The notes beneath the pieces were generated by a model that ran no database searches, was not told the DNA's origin, and saw nothing but the letters and a program-made list of their open reading frames with translations. This document shows positions 47,301 through 53,932 of a stretch of DNA of 64,000 bases, in pieces. Source of the DNA: Conus ventricosus (taxonomy: Eukaryota > Mollusca > Gastropoda > Neogastropoda > Conidae); the NCBI GenBank assembly GCA_018398815.1, contig CM031611.1, positions 48,037,090 to 48,101,089 on the forward strand. The letters run 5' to 3'. Each line of letters begins with the position of its first letter. Position 1 is the first letter of the stretch. Both the position numbers and the translations under genes were made by a program.

Positions 47301-48675
47301 GTCATCAGTGGGTTACATTCAGATTGTTATGTCCAATCACCCATCTCAGGTGACATGGCAGACAGGGATTACAAGAAAAACATACACATTCTTGTGAAAT
47401 TGTGAACAAAATCATCTTAAGTCCATTCCATATTTCAGCAGGTCAGTGACAGGGTAAGACCCACTACCACACGTTGCCTTGTTAAACTTTGGCATGGCAC
47501 AGAGAACTATACGTAATCTAAATCTTACTGCTCGTAAATTCTTGGAGACAACTCCATATTTTGTCATGATCTTACGGTCAACATCAAGGCAACAAGTAAG
47601 TGTAAAGGAAAAAGAAACTATGTACATAGCATACCTGGAAGCGGGGCTCCAAAAAGAACCTCTGTCCGTAGCATGTGACTTTTCTGGTAGGTTTTGTTGA
47701 TCTTGCTGTCCACAAAGTAGTAGAAGCTCTCATGATTCATGGCCAAATGCAAAGCACTCTCGATGTCCCCCAGGTTGTCTCCAAACCCATCATAGAACAC
47801 TTTGCCAGTACCGTCTGTGGAAGGAAAGAAGTAGGAGAGAAGGGAGTTGAGTGGGGCACAGTCGTTGTGATCCCGCACGGCCGGGTCAAAACCGGCAACG
47901 CGCGGGTCACGGAGACAGAACTCTCTCCAGCGTGGGTGTGACACAATATCCTGCTCCACCTTGTGGATCATCTTCAGGCGTTCCTCTGTGAAAACGTTGT
48001 GGATGTCATCACCCACGGCCAGATATATCACCTGCATCTTCCAGCGCTTGACCACCTGGTATGTGAATCGTTCCACATGCAAATTTTCGCTTCGCTTCAC
48101 ACGAACGTTGCTCCCCCCTTGCATTCCCAATACGTCACTCCCCTGATCTGTCTCCACTAGCCTCTCATTGCTCGCCTCTCGCCGGAACCTCAACCGACTG
48201 GAGTTGTACCTGCGGGCGAGATTGAGAGCGTCAAAGTGTATATAGGCCTCATGGTTTGGAATGCTAAAGGCGTCAATGGATTTATCAATCACAGGCTCCG
48301 TTTCAAAACCAGCATGCTGTAGTACCCCAACGCCACACTGACCCCAGTCACAGAGAATATGGTGAACAGAGACAGGACAAGGAGGCAAGGGGACATCTTT
48401 TCACCCGACGTGGGCAGGCCGCATTCACAGGTCATGCGGCACAGCCTCTGCCGCAGTGGCTGTCGCCAGTGAAGGGAGCTACTGGGCGAGCTAAACACAG
48501 CCCCCTCGTCCATGTTCAGCTCGCTGTCCTGGAAGTGGATGGAGTCTGCTTCGGAGGCCATGCGCATCAGTTCGTCCATATCCTCATCGTCGCCGTCCCC
48601 ATCAGCCCAGTTGCTGACCGGCTGGTATGCGTTGCCGTTGCGGCGCCAGCGGCTGAAGGACTTCAGAAACGACAT
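11879..48675 (-). CDS. Disp3: Disp3 (Dispatched homolog 3 / PTCHD2-like), whole locus, 16 coding exons
   Basis: A multi-exon gene of the Patched/Dispatched RND family, about 1,280 residues in the joined model against roughly 1,390 in human DISP3. Seen in the sequence: an acidic N-terminus, TM1, a large luminal loop, a sterol-sensing domain with [10 protein letters not shown] in TM4, a cytoplasmic linker with DDVPLL, a second luminal domain with [13 protein letters not shown], and a C-terminal bundle with [20 protein letters not shown]. Order and wording match DISP3 more closely than DISP1/2 or Patched. Family knowledge: DISP proteins are membrane proteins acting on sterol-linked or lipid-linked cargo; DISP3 has been linked to cholesterol and thyroid-hormone-related neural biology. 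Conserved acidic residues in TM4 and TM10 suggest cation-coupled transport (inference). Frame slips occur in exons 1, 7, 9 and 10, and part of luminal domain 2 was not located. Confidence 0.93.
12248..13081 (-). other. Disp3 intron 15
   Basis: GT-AG intron of 834 bp. It contains (CT)n and (CA)n near 12350-12475, a 65-bp minisatellite (12474-12870) and AAC-rich sequence near 12930-13060. No coding signal. Confidence 0.8.
12474..12870. repeat. Minisatellite, unit about 65 bp, 6 copies
   Basis: The word aatctgct recurs at about 12474, 12541, 12608, 12674, 12747 and 12812, each followed by a C-rich stretch, ctctctttacaaccctgcc and a short (CA)n. One unit is longer through a small insertion (cttaa). 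Open frames across it are periodic artefacts. Confidence 0.95.
13082..13251 (-). CDS. Disp3: Disp3 exon 15: RND TM9-TM10 with the VDYCVH motif
   Basis: Acceptor AG at 13253-13252 (phase 1); donor gtgagg at 13081. The exon encodes [20 protein letters not shown], then [20 protein letters not shown] and [11 protein letters not shown]. The aspartate in SSVDYCVH corresponds to the conserved acidic residue of TM10 in the RND/Dispatched family and partners the TM4 DD of exon 4. This is the best-conserved stretch in the gene and the strongest single link to DISP3. Confidence 0.96.
13252..14913 (-). other. Disp3 intron 14
   Basis: GT-AG intron of 1,662 bp. It contains a (GT)n near 13272-13308, poly-A runs at about 14121-14145 and 14340-14352, and at 14505-14600 a diverged relative of the foldback element arm at 45.1 kb. 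No further exon is needed, because the phases of exons 14 and 15 join. Confidence 0.8.
14505..14600 (-). repeat. Diverged copy of the 45-kb foldback arm
   Basis: The plus strand shares ttcaacc, tcttcttcagg, the A-rich block, acatttaggacaat and acgaacga-type words in the same order as 45125-45215. Read on the minus strand it carries CTGAAGA, a short stem ACC/GGT and GAAA. The loop between the stem halves differs from the 45-kb copy (GAAGA versus CAAGT). Confidence 0.65.
14914..15046 (-). CDS. Disp3: Disp3 exon 14: RND TM8-TM9
   Basis: Acceptor AG at 15048-15047 in phase 0; donor gtgagg at 14913, ending in phase 1. It encodes [20 protein letters not shown] and then [20 protein letters not shown]. 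These are two hydrophobic helices opening the C-terminal RND half, after the luminal segment ending FWKK in exon 13. Confidence 0.95.
15047..16284 (-). other. Disp3 intron 13
   Basis: GT-AG intron of 1,238 bp. It holds AT-rich sequence and a (GCAC)n/(CA)n tract at 16205-16272 beside the exon 13 donor. No coding signal. Confidence 0.8.
16285..16428 (-). CDS. Disp3: Disp3 exon 13: end of luminal domain 2
   Basis: Acceptor AG at 16430-16429 and donor gtatgg at 16284, both phase 0 (48 codons). It encodes [20 protein letters not shown], then a charged stretch and [11 protein letters not shown]. In DISP3 this region precedes TM8. The join FES|TVSKGES with exon 12 agrees with vertebrate DISP3 and fixes the exon 12 donor. 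Confidence 0.94.
16429..17314 (-). other. Disp3 intron 12
   Basis: GT-AG intron of 886 bp, using a gttggt donor. It includes a long (CA)n region at 17133-17300 immediately after the donor, which may vary in length. No coding signal. Confidence 0.8.
17315..17472 (-). CDS. Disp3: Disp3 exon 12: luminal domain 2
   Basis: Acceptor AG at 17474-17473 preceded by a T-rich tract (phase 1); donor gttggt at 17314 (phase 0). It encodes [20 protein letters not shown] through [13 protein letters not shown], matching the DISP3 luminal segment that ends in an AFES-type motif. A gtgaca donor four bases further on was rejected because it breaks the frame into exon 13. Confidence 0.93.
17480..17892 (-). pseudogene. 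Decayed LINE reverse-transcriptase C-terminal tail plus 3' UTR
   Basis: On the minus strand, in the same orientation as Disp3, one frame reads [20 protein letters not shown] followed by YGH. This is the characteristic C-terminal tail of RTE/CR1-like non-LTR retrotransposon polyproteins. Further matches lie in the other two frames, ending with [20 protein letters not shown] and a stop near 17580. At least two frame shifts make it non-functional. The bases after the stop (17480-17570) match the 3' part of the SINE-like repeats at 20.8, 26.4 and 41.9 kb. 5'-truncated insertion is typical of LINEs. Confidence 0.85.
18880..19095. repeat. Degenerate short tandem array (TCTTTcTTGGGAG-like)
   Basis: About a dozen imperfect units of roughly 17-21 bp built on tctttcttgggagg lie in Disp3 intron 11. 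No function is visible. Confidence 0.75.
19377..19530 (-). CDS. Disp3: Disp3 exon 11: luminal domain 2
   Basis: The exon starts directly after ccttaaag (phase 0) and ends at donor gtaagt (19376, phase 1). It encodes [20 protein letters not shown], then [20 protein letters not shown] and AQCLPR. The cysteine spacing and the ELVK..AQCLP motif match DISP3. The acceptor and first ~35 coding bases are the parent of a tandem array that extends upstream into intron 10 (19531-20220). Confidence 0.94.
19531..20220 (-). repeat. Tandem array of the exon 11 acceptor boundary (~79 bp x 9)
   Basis: Upstream of the true exon 11 acceptor, about nine degenerate units of 64-84 bp (mostly 79-80) each contain a counterpart of intron end plus exon start. 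On the minus strand they carry a pyrimidine-rich stretch, a word like GGCAAGG, a TTTGACCAG-like word and CATTTTGCTGATGAGG. The cagcaaaa landmark (plus strand) recurs near 19501 (exon), 19582, 19660, 19740, 19819 and 19899, then in decayed form near 19963, 20041, 20125 and 20188. Units nearest the exon are best preserved. Confidence 0.9.
20221..21148 (-). other. Remainder of Disp3 intron 10
   Basis: The 1,618-bp intron 10 (19531-21148) consists of the exon-derived array and, at 20440-21010, a SINE-like dispersed repeat in plus orientation. No coding signal was recognised. Confidence 0.8.
20440..21010 (+). repeat. SINE-like dispersed repeat, copy A
   Basis: Colinear with 26040-26625. Shared words in order include cctggttgaa, atgaaaggaagc, cctgtcat, tctcatgg-type, tcactcacgctggctccgc, cactgaa, gcagtgtctc and gcctctgag. 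This copy lacks the tRNA-like head and the poly-A tail. No open frame is conserved between copies. Confidence 0.85.
21149..21367 (-). CDS. Disp3: Disp3 exon 10: luminal domain 2, with an internal frame slip
   Basis: The acceptor AG at 21369-21368 follows a strong pyrimidine tract (phase 1); donor gtgaga at 21148. It encodes [40 protein letters not shown] and SDATVYV in one frame, then [11 protein letters not shown] through GHVLNEYK in another. The switch is at about 21210-21226 in a gtgtgtgt-like word, where one extra base would explain it. DISP3 has a continuous VFVVFGIIGVNR-like segment here, so both frames are genuine. With one base removed the exon ends in phase 0, as exon 11 needs. Confidence 0.85.
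21790..22490. repeat. Degenerate AT-rich tandem region
   Basis: Recurring words (gctgccttgtgccata; cctctcttggtcata; gtctaatttattgtcat; gacaaatttcagttta) are spaced about 40-78 bp apart. The last units (about 22344-22480) are best preserved. No coding. Confidence 0.7.
25828..26657 (+). repeat. SINE-like dispersed repeat, copy B (tRNA-like head to poly-A)
   Basis: The most complete copy. The head contains gtgggttcgaatcccatc, a polymerase III B box (25858-25875). A body shared with 20440-21010 and 41800-42110 follows, and it ends in a 26-bp poly-A run at 26631-26656. Part of the 3' body (26400-26470) matches the sequence after the LINE ORF stop at 17480-17570, as when a SINE borrows the tail of a partner LINE. 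A short tandem of gaaattaatgcgacagatgga-like units follows the poly-A (26657-26745). Confidence 0.85.
28967..29082. repeat. (GT)n microsatellite
   Basis: A GT-rich run with a few interruptions. A poly-G run at about 28891-28908 lies just upstream. Peptides of alternating C and V across it are artefacts. Confidence 0.97.
31430..31885 (-). repeat. tRNA-derived SINE
   Basis: On the minus strand the head reads tagcccagtggtagagcg (A-box-like, about 31860-31843) and about 35 bp later gcgggttagaatctc (B-box-like, about 31813-31799). A body follows with aaaccgaggttccgtgtgtg and cacgtaaaatcccatcacc, wording I associate with mollusc SINEs (recollection, unverified). The acceptor stem is not convincing, so this is not called a tRNA gene. 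Confidence 0.75.
32240..32620. repeat. Short-unit tandem array (gctcaagatagcagatga)
   Basis: About 13 imperfect units of roughly 25-31 bp, each with a form of gctcaagatagcagatgac followed by a variable 8-12 bases. Located in Disp3 intron 9. Confidence 0.9.
34512..34949. mobile_element. Foldback element 2: ~142-bp inverted arms, poly-G spacer
   Basis: The left arm (34512-34653) and right arm (34805-34949) are reverse complements with high identity. For example aaaacctaacacagagtaac on the left pairs with gttactctgtgttaggtttt on the right, and cgcaggcc pairs with ggcctgcg. The 150-bp spacer contains a 24-G run at 34683-34706. No transposase is encoded, so it would be a non-autonomous foldback or MITE-like element, or an assembly fold-back. 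Confidence 0.85.
35885..36193 (-). CDS. Disp3: Disp3 exon 9: Thr/Pro-rich luminal linker, frame disturbed
   Basis: Acceptor AG at 36195-36194; a strong donor, AAG|gtaagc, at 35884. One frame reads [20 protein letters not shown] then [14 protein letters not shown] and [17 protein letters not shown]. The end is more protein-like in another frame: a run of about 14 Thr, then [14 protein letters not shown], which meets exon 10 in the correct phase. Exon 8 ends in phase 0, which would need one base fewer in the A6 run (about 36170-36175). Two small slips would reconcile all joins; an unseen micro-exon is the alternative. A Thr/Pro-rich luminal linker could be O-glycosylated (inference). Confidence 0.6.
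36194..37864 (-). other. Disp3 intron 8
   Basis: GT-AG intron of 1,671 bp with poly-G/purine runs near 36537-36549, 37213-37226 and 37650-37735. No exon was recognised, though the phase mismatch between exons 8 and 9 leaves room for a missed micro-exon. Confidence 0.7.
37865..38040 (-). CDS. Disp3: Disp3 exon 8: TM7 and start of luminal domain 2
   Basis: Acceptor AG at 38042-38041 (phase 1); donor gtatgt at 37864 (phase 0). It encodes [20 protein letters not shown] (end of TM7), then [20 protein letters not shown] and [13 protein letters not shown]. The PDTN.Q.LLDLK motif followed by a paired-cysteine segment is distinctive of DISP3. Confidence 0.95.
38041..38954 (-). other. Disp3 intron 7
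   Basis: GT-AG intron of 914 bp with purine-rich and (CA)n tracts (38494-38557, 38866-38925). No coding signal. Confidence 0.8.
38955..39127 (-). CDS. Disp3: Disp3 exon 7: cytoplasmic linker to TM7, frame slip
   Basis: Acceptor AAG at 39130-39128, in phase with exon 6; donor gtgagt at 38954. The first frame encodes [20 protein letters not shown] and [18 protein letters not shown], then a TAG at 39012-39014. The last part in the +1 frame reads [13 protein letters not shown] and joins exon 8 perfectly as [16 protein letters not shown], giving TM7. So one base is missing (or two are extra) between about 39010 and 39090. A 79-bp intron from gtacct to gcccag would also restore phase but is unusually short. 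Confidence 0.7.
39128..39515 (-). other. Disp3 intron 6
   Basis: GT-AG intron of 388 bp with a (CT)n at 39463-39485 and a (CA)n at 39291-39308. Nothing else was seen. Confidence 0.75.
39516..39654 (-). CDS. Disp3: Disp3 exon 6: acidic cytoplasmic linker
   Basis: Acceptor AG at 39656-39655 (phase 0); donor gtgagt at 39515 (phase 1). It encodes [20 protein letters not shown] and [19 protein letters not shown]. It corresponds to the loop between the sterol-sensing domain and TM7, where DISP3 carries an acidic DDD-hydrophobic-PLL motif. DDVPLL fits the acidic dileucine sorting consensus. Confidence 0.88.
39655..41546 (-). other. Disp3 intron 5
   Basis: Intron of 1,892 bp, mostly occupied by a 78-bp minisatellite (40025-41412). 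Its 5' splice site is the least certain in the gene (see exon 5). Confidence 0.7.
40025..41412. repeat. Minisatellite, 78-bp unit, ~18 copies
   Basis: The word gatctgctgttc recurs every 78 bp from 40031. Units are nearly identical, differing mainly at cat/cgt/tgt-agtta plus a few single-base indels (near 40731, 40784, 40910, 41030 and 41066). Because 78 is divisible by 3, long open frames appear on both strands (246 codons + at 40028-40768; 311 codons - at 39985-40920). These follow from the periodicity and are not genes. Confidence 0.98.
41547..41684 (-). CDS. Disp3: Disp3 exon 5: end of sterol-sensing domain (TM5-TM6)
   Basis: The acceptor AG at 41686-41685 follows a long T-rich tract, in phase 0. 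It encodes [20 protein letters not shown], then [20 protein letters not shown] and EKMCGG, matching the TM5-TM6 end of the DISP3 sterol-sensing domain. The start is secure. The end is placed at gtttaagt because only that GT keeps exon 6 in frame; two other GTs (41556, 41548) are out of phase. Confidence 0.88.
41685..42899 (-). other. Disp3 intron 4
   Basis: GT-AG intron of 1,215 bp with a SINE-like repeat copy (41800-42110), a (CA)n at 42239-42291 and a (TA)n near 42687. A 64-codon frame at 42363-42557 (+) is unrecognised. Confidence 0.8.
41800..42110 (+). repeat. SINE-like dispersed repeat, copy C (partial)
   Basis: Colinear with the 3' halves of the copies at 20.4 and 26 kb. Shared words include ctgtcgtcagta, gtagtgtcctg, cagaacag, cactgaacaccactgaa, tgacttggc and gtgcagtatctc. 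It lacks both the tRNA-like head and the poly-A. Confidence 0.85.
42900..43060 (-). CDS. Disp3: Disp3 exon 4: sterol-sensing domain, VDDVFVF motif
   Basis: Acceptor AG at 43062-43061 (phase 1); donor gtgagt at 42899 (phase 0). Joined to exon 3 it gives [20 protein letters not shown], then [20 protein letters not shown] and FASNMTSS. The GxGxDD motif of TM4 is the family hallmark; the aspartates are implicated in ion-coupled transport in Dispatched and RND proteins (family knowledge). Confidence 0.96.
43061..43541 (-). other. Disp3 intron 3
   Basis: GT-AG intron of 481 bp, AT-rich, with repeated aattcaacac-like words. Nothing else was seen. Confidence 0.75.
43542..43813 (-). CDS. Disp3: Disp3 exon 3: sterol-sensing domain TM2-TM4
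   Basis: The acceptor AG at 43815-43814 follows a pyrimidine tract (phase 2); donor gtgagt at 43541 (phase 1). It encodes [20 protein letters not shown], then three hydrophobic helices including [16 protein letters not shown] and [16 protein letters not shown], ending AAFVIIGIG. This is the first half of the DISP3 sterol-sensing domain. Confidence 0.96.
45057..46003. mobile_element. Foldback element 1: ~245-bp inverted arms, C/T-rich core
   Basis: The left arm 45057-45299 is the reverse complement of the right arm 45759-46003 with only a few mismatches or indels. Outer ends share tttagaaatagagtttgttt; inner ends share catgggggattat. The 459-bp core is dominated by C and T runs. No protein is encoded. 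Each arm includes CTGAAGA, a short ACC/GGT stem and GAAA (minus strand 45133-45157; plus strand 45901-45925). It could be a non-autonomous foldback transposon or a fold-back assembly artefact; the related segment at 14.5 kb favours a real repeat family. Confidence 0.88.
45300..45758. repeat. C/T-rich low-complexity core
   Basis: Long runs of C (up to about 28) and T (up to 14), separated by A/C/T text with almost no G. Open frames across it are proline-rich artefacts. Base accuracy here is doubtful. Confidence 0.9.
46872..46968 (-). CDS. Disp3: Disp3 exon 2: end of first luminal domain
   Basis: Acceptor AG at 46970-46969 (phase 1); donor gtgagt at 46871 (phase 2). It encodes [20 protein letters not shown] and [11 protein letters not shown]. 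The KFKEFV.TY..LL pattern matches the segment just before TM2 in DISP3. The exon is short but both joins are in phase. Confidence 0.93.
46969..47634 (-). other. Disp3 intron 1 (coding)
   Basis: GT-AG intron of 666 bp, donor gtatgc. No repeat or coding signal was recognised. Confidence 0.75.
47635..48675 (-). CDS. Disp3: Disp3 exon 1: N-terminus, TM1 and first luminal domain
   Basis: Starts at an ATG in good context (ccaccATG). Frame 1 reads [20 protein letters not shown], an acidic stretch [12 protein letters not shown], and TM1 ([20 protein letters not shown]). After [11 protein letters not shown] the frame must shift by one base in a T4 run (plus 48305-48308) to continue as [20 protein letters not shown] and [12 protein letters not shown]. 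Later come two dibasic sites (RFRR, RVKR), [22 protein letters not shown] and [12 protein letters not shown]. Donor gtatgc at 47634; the phase-1 end is correct only if the missing base is counted. Confidence 0.92.
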
Positions 48676-48692
48676 GGTGGATCAGCTCCCTC
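48676..48692 (-). promoter_or_regulatory. Probable 5' UTR part of exon 1, with acceptor at 48694-48693
   Basis: On the minus strand catatgtgtgcag precedes GAGGGAGCTGATCCACC and the ATG. This suggests that the first coding exon begins at a splice acceptor and that a non-coding 5' exon lies further upstream. The pyrimidine tract is modest. Confidence 0.4.
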
Positions 48693-49879
48693 CTGCACAC
48701 ATATGACGACATCAGTTACAACAAGTTGTGAAATTTTATCAGATTTACAAAAGTACAGAAAATAACTTGCATTTGCAATGCTGAACTGCTGCAATAAAGC
48801 ATCACTGGCAGGCTGTTTGTAATACGATGAGGATATCAAACTCCTGAACTCTGAACACACTGCAGTGGACACAGCACACTGACAGAGGTGAGTGAGAAGA
48901 CCTGGTTCTCTCTTATGTCCCATGAAGAAAGTTCCACTCAGGAGACAGGTTTTAAAGCCATACAGCTAGCAGAAAATTCACGGTTCAGTCTTCACTTGAA
49001 CAGTTATGAGGGCCCACAAACGTAGGACACATCTGCAATGTTGAGCCAGTGTTGAGCCATTATTGCAAATACCACTGCATGCTGACACAGCCAGTCAACA
49101 CAAAAGACACAACTGCAATTTGAACACAGAAAATGGAGTCACAGGGAGGTTATGACTGACAAAAACTTCAGCAGTAGTCAGACACAAGGAGTGAGGCAAT
49201 AATGCTTTCATACTGACATGGATACCATAAGTGTTGATATTCAACCATGCTGACAAACGTGCCATCATAAATCGTTGCCATACTGTGTCGTCCTTAAAAA
49301 TGCACTTACTTGACAAAACCGTTACCGCCTGCTCCACTCAGCTCATTTTGTATAGTCAGATGTGCTTCAGCCTTGCACATGTGCAATTCATCATTTTCAT
49401 TATTCTCCATATTTGAGTAAATAAATACTCTATGTGATTGATTTTATAATTCGATCAGTGATAGCAAAAGCAATTGCCACTTTGGAAGGGAAGTAAGCTA
49501 CATATCGGCTACCTTTTCCTGACCCCAAGAAGCAATTTTGATTGAACCATTGGAAATAACATAGATACAGAGAGAGAATTAAAATGGAACATGCACACAC
49601 ACCAGTCTAACTCGAAATATGTTAAGTGTACAAGGCTGTCACAATTGTCCCAAAACAGAAATGTTGTTTATCTCTCTGAAAAAAAAAAATCATACATCAC
49701 TCTCTATCAACAGCTAAAATGCTGATAATTCCCAAAATCAGCATTTGAGAATGAACGCCAATCGCTGGCTGCTTTGGGGGTGCTGTTGGATTCTTTTTTT
49801 AACCCTTGGTGGTGAGAACACCACAGAATTACGGACTGTGGTGTGTCTCTATTTGACGCCAAGAGCACAGACACAATAA
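48693..49879. other. Upstream flank or 5' UTR intron
   Basis: No coding sequence was recognised. AT-rich, with a short poly-A at 49680-49690. It is either intergenic or an intron in the Disp3 5' UTR. Confidence 0.5.
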
Positions 49880-49932
49880 GCCGTGTCTCCCTGATGAGTC
49901 CGATCCAGCGGACGAAAGGCCTAGGAGCAGGC
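49880..49932 (+). ncRNA. Type I hammerhead self-cleaving ribozyme motif (minimal stem III)
   Basis: All conserved core blocks are present in order. Stem I 5' side is GCC (49880-49882) and CTCC (49887-49890), separated by GTGT. CTGATGA is at 49891-49897. Stem II is GTCC/GGAC (49898-49901, 49910-49913) with an 8-nt loop. GAAA is at 49914-49917, GGCC at 49918-49921 and the cleavage triplet CTA at 49921-49923. GGAG (49924-49927) and GGC (49930-49932) close stem I. Hammerheads with one- or two-bp stem III are known in Penelope-like elements and small retrozyme-type RNAs of animals. AGGCCT around the site is self-complementary, so two copies could pair to build stem III. No accompanying retroelement protein was seen. 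Confidence 0.85.
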
Positions 49933-49980
49933 AATACATATAGATCTGCCTTCGAGAGGGATTGTGATGGTTCCCTCAAG

Positions 49981-51182
49981 CAGCTAGTGAAGGGTTTTCA
50001 TATTTATAATATATATTTTCTTCATCTTCAATTTTTTTTCCCAAATCTTTGCCAAGTGATTACTATAATGATGGAAGAATTGTTAACCTGCACTTGTTTT
50101 CTCCCCTACTTAACTGTTCAACATCCAACTGAAAAGTATGGCATTTTGTAGAAAATTTGAGAACTACAAAATAGAACAGGGAATCAAAAAGGCTTGGAAC
50201 CTTCGAGATAATTTCTGGCACTTTTTGGAAGCTTCTAGCTCTTTCCAGAAGTCCTTGGACTCTCAAGACTTGAAACTCCTAGAATAATTCATCTACTGAG
50301 AATTTGTCATGTGGTGAACTAATGTCTACAGGGACAATCCTTTACAAATTTCAAAACTAAGCTAAAAAAATACAGCTCAGAAGCAAACAGAGATGCACGG
50401 CAAACTGACACAGTTCCTAAGAGTTTTCCTGTTTGTGCACAGAGAGTTTAATGCTCAGCAGCACTATGGCGTGCTGCTGCTCTTCCACCTGGTACGTGTG
50501 ATGCCCATATACCCTTCTGCCACAGATCATTCTGGTACTAGGTAGTAGTAATAAAGAGTTCTGGTGAAAGCAGACTTCAAACAATAGCATCCTAAGAAGA
50601 GGGGGGGGGGGGGGGGGGGGGGGGGGCTTGGTAGGTTTACAGCAACTTCCCTGGTTTCTGTCCATCTCCATGCCATCAAGATCTTTACTTTATACCCAGC
50701 ACCCTTCATCGCTCCCTCTTCTCCCCCTCCGCTCCTTCATTATCCACCCAACCCAATTCTCCTCCCCCCCCCCCCCTCCCCCCCCTCCCTTCCCTCTACT
50801 CATCTCCATACCATAACAGCCATCATGTCACATTGTCATCATCATGATCTCAGGATACAGTGCCTGTGTGTCGTCATATCCAACAGGATGTAACTTAGTG
50901 AAAACATCCTGCATGGGAGTGCTTGAAAAAGGCCAGCTGTCCAAACTGAGCCCCCCCCCCCCCCCCCCCCCCCACCCACCCCCACCCCTCCTCAATGTTT
51001 GCAACTGCATCCTGATGTAATATGCAACTGCTGCTCATTCTGCTCCATAAATTCAAAAGAAAGCAATCTTTGTGCAGAAACTGGTAAATGATTGTTGTCT
51101 GGTGTGACTGATACTAGGACGGATCTGACTGTAGTTCAGTTTACAGTGCTGCTTTCTTTCTGTGTGTTGTGTGTGTGTGTGT

Positions 51183-51220
<38 letters not shown>

Positions 51221-51457
51221 TGTGTGTGTGTGTGGTGTGTGTGTGTGTTGTGTGTGTGTGTGTGTGTGTCTGTCTGTGTGTGTCTGACACTGTGTGCATG
51301 TGTGTGTACATGCATGTGTGTGTATTCCCTCTTTCATGCTATGTATGTGTATGTGTATGAGCATGTGTTTCTGAGTGTGTGTGTATGTGTAAAAGGGAGA
51401 GAGAGAGAGTGTGTATGTATGCACATGTGTGTGTGCGTGTGTGCGTGCATACTGTGT

Positions 51458-51508
<51 letters not shown>

Positions 51509-51555
51509 GTGTGTGTGTGTACTCTGTGTGTGTGTACTCTGTGTGTGTGTGTGTG

Positions 51556-51600
<45 letters not shown>

Positions 51601-52117
51601 GTGTGTGTGTGTGTGTGTGTGTGTGTTTCTTACTCCAAAATATTCAGTTCTCATCAAACACTCAGAACATAAAACCTGGGCATGTCACCCTTACATATTC
51701 AAAATAAAATATGTAAAAAAAAAATAAAAAAAATTTAAGCAAAACAAAATAAATTTAACCATCTCTTTCTATCGCAACACACCATGCCCAAAGTGATAAC
51801 ACAACAGCCCAGGAAACTCTAAAAGTCCATAATTACACAGAAACCTGAAATTACAGACCCTGGCGAATAAAGCCTCCGAATCCATTCTCCCAATTTTCTT
51901 CTCTTTTTTTTTTCTTTTTTTTTTTAAAGTAAAACATTTTGGTCTAATATACCCTAAACCTCTCCCAATAAAAACGGAAGTTTCTTTTTAAACTCCTTGA
52001 GGTCCGCACAAAAGACGTTCCACTGCATGCACCCTGAAGCTTCAAAGGACCGTAACTACCCCCCCCCCTCCCCCCGACCCCTCACCTTTCCACCCACCTC
52101 CATCTTTTGTTACTCAC
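49981..52117. other. Non-coding flank, simple repeats
   Basis: No gene was recognised. It contains poly-G (about 50600-50626), poly-C (about 50949-50971), C/T-rich blocks (50760-50800) and a 460-bp (GT)n-rich region (51165-51627). Confidence 0.6.
51165..51627. repeat. Long compound (GT)n microsatellite
   Basis: GT dinucleotides with interruptions such as tactct and a gagagagaga insert near 51399. Long Cys/Val open frames here are artefacts. Confidence 0.97.
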
Positions 52118-52232
52118 AGGCAACGCTGTCACCGTGCTCTTCCTCCTCAGCTCCGCCCAACATGAACACAAACTTTGTCCTGTCTTACTCCCACCACCAG
52201 CAGTATTACAGGGCCCTGCTCACAGATTGTGC
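52118..52232. other. Possible exon, strand uncertain
   Basis: A GC-rich island with splice-like edges on both strands. On plus, cttttgttactcacag is an acceptor and the frame reads ATLSPCSSSSAPPNMNTNFV then LSYSHHQQYYRALLTDCAAL. On minus, the same left edge reads as a donor (CCT|gtgagtaac) with an acceptor-like tgagcag at the right edge and an open frame ending LRRKSTVTALP. The minus reading could be a 5' UTR exon of Disp3, 3.4 kb upstream of its start codon. Neither protein is recognised. Confidence 0.3.

Positions 52233-53932
<1,700 letters not shown>

Noticed and set aside
51092..51727. Cys/Val-rich 211-codon frame
   Set aside because: A direct translation of a (GT)n microsatellite.
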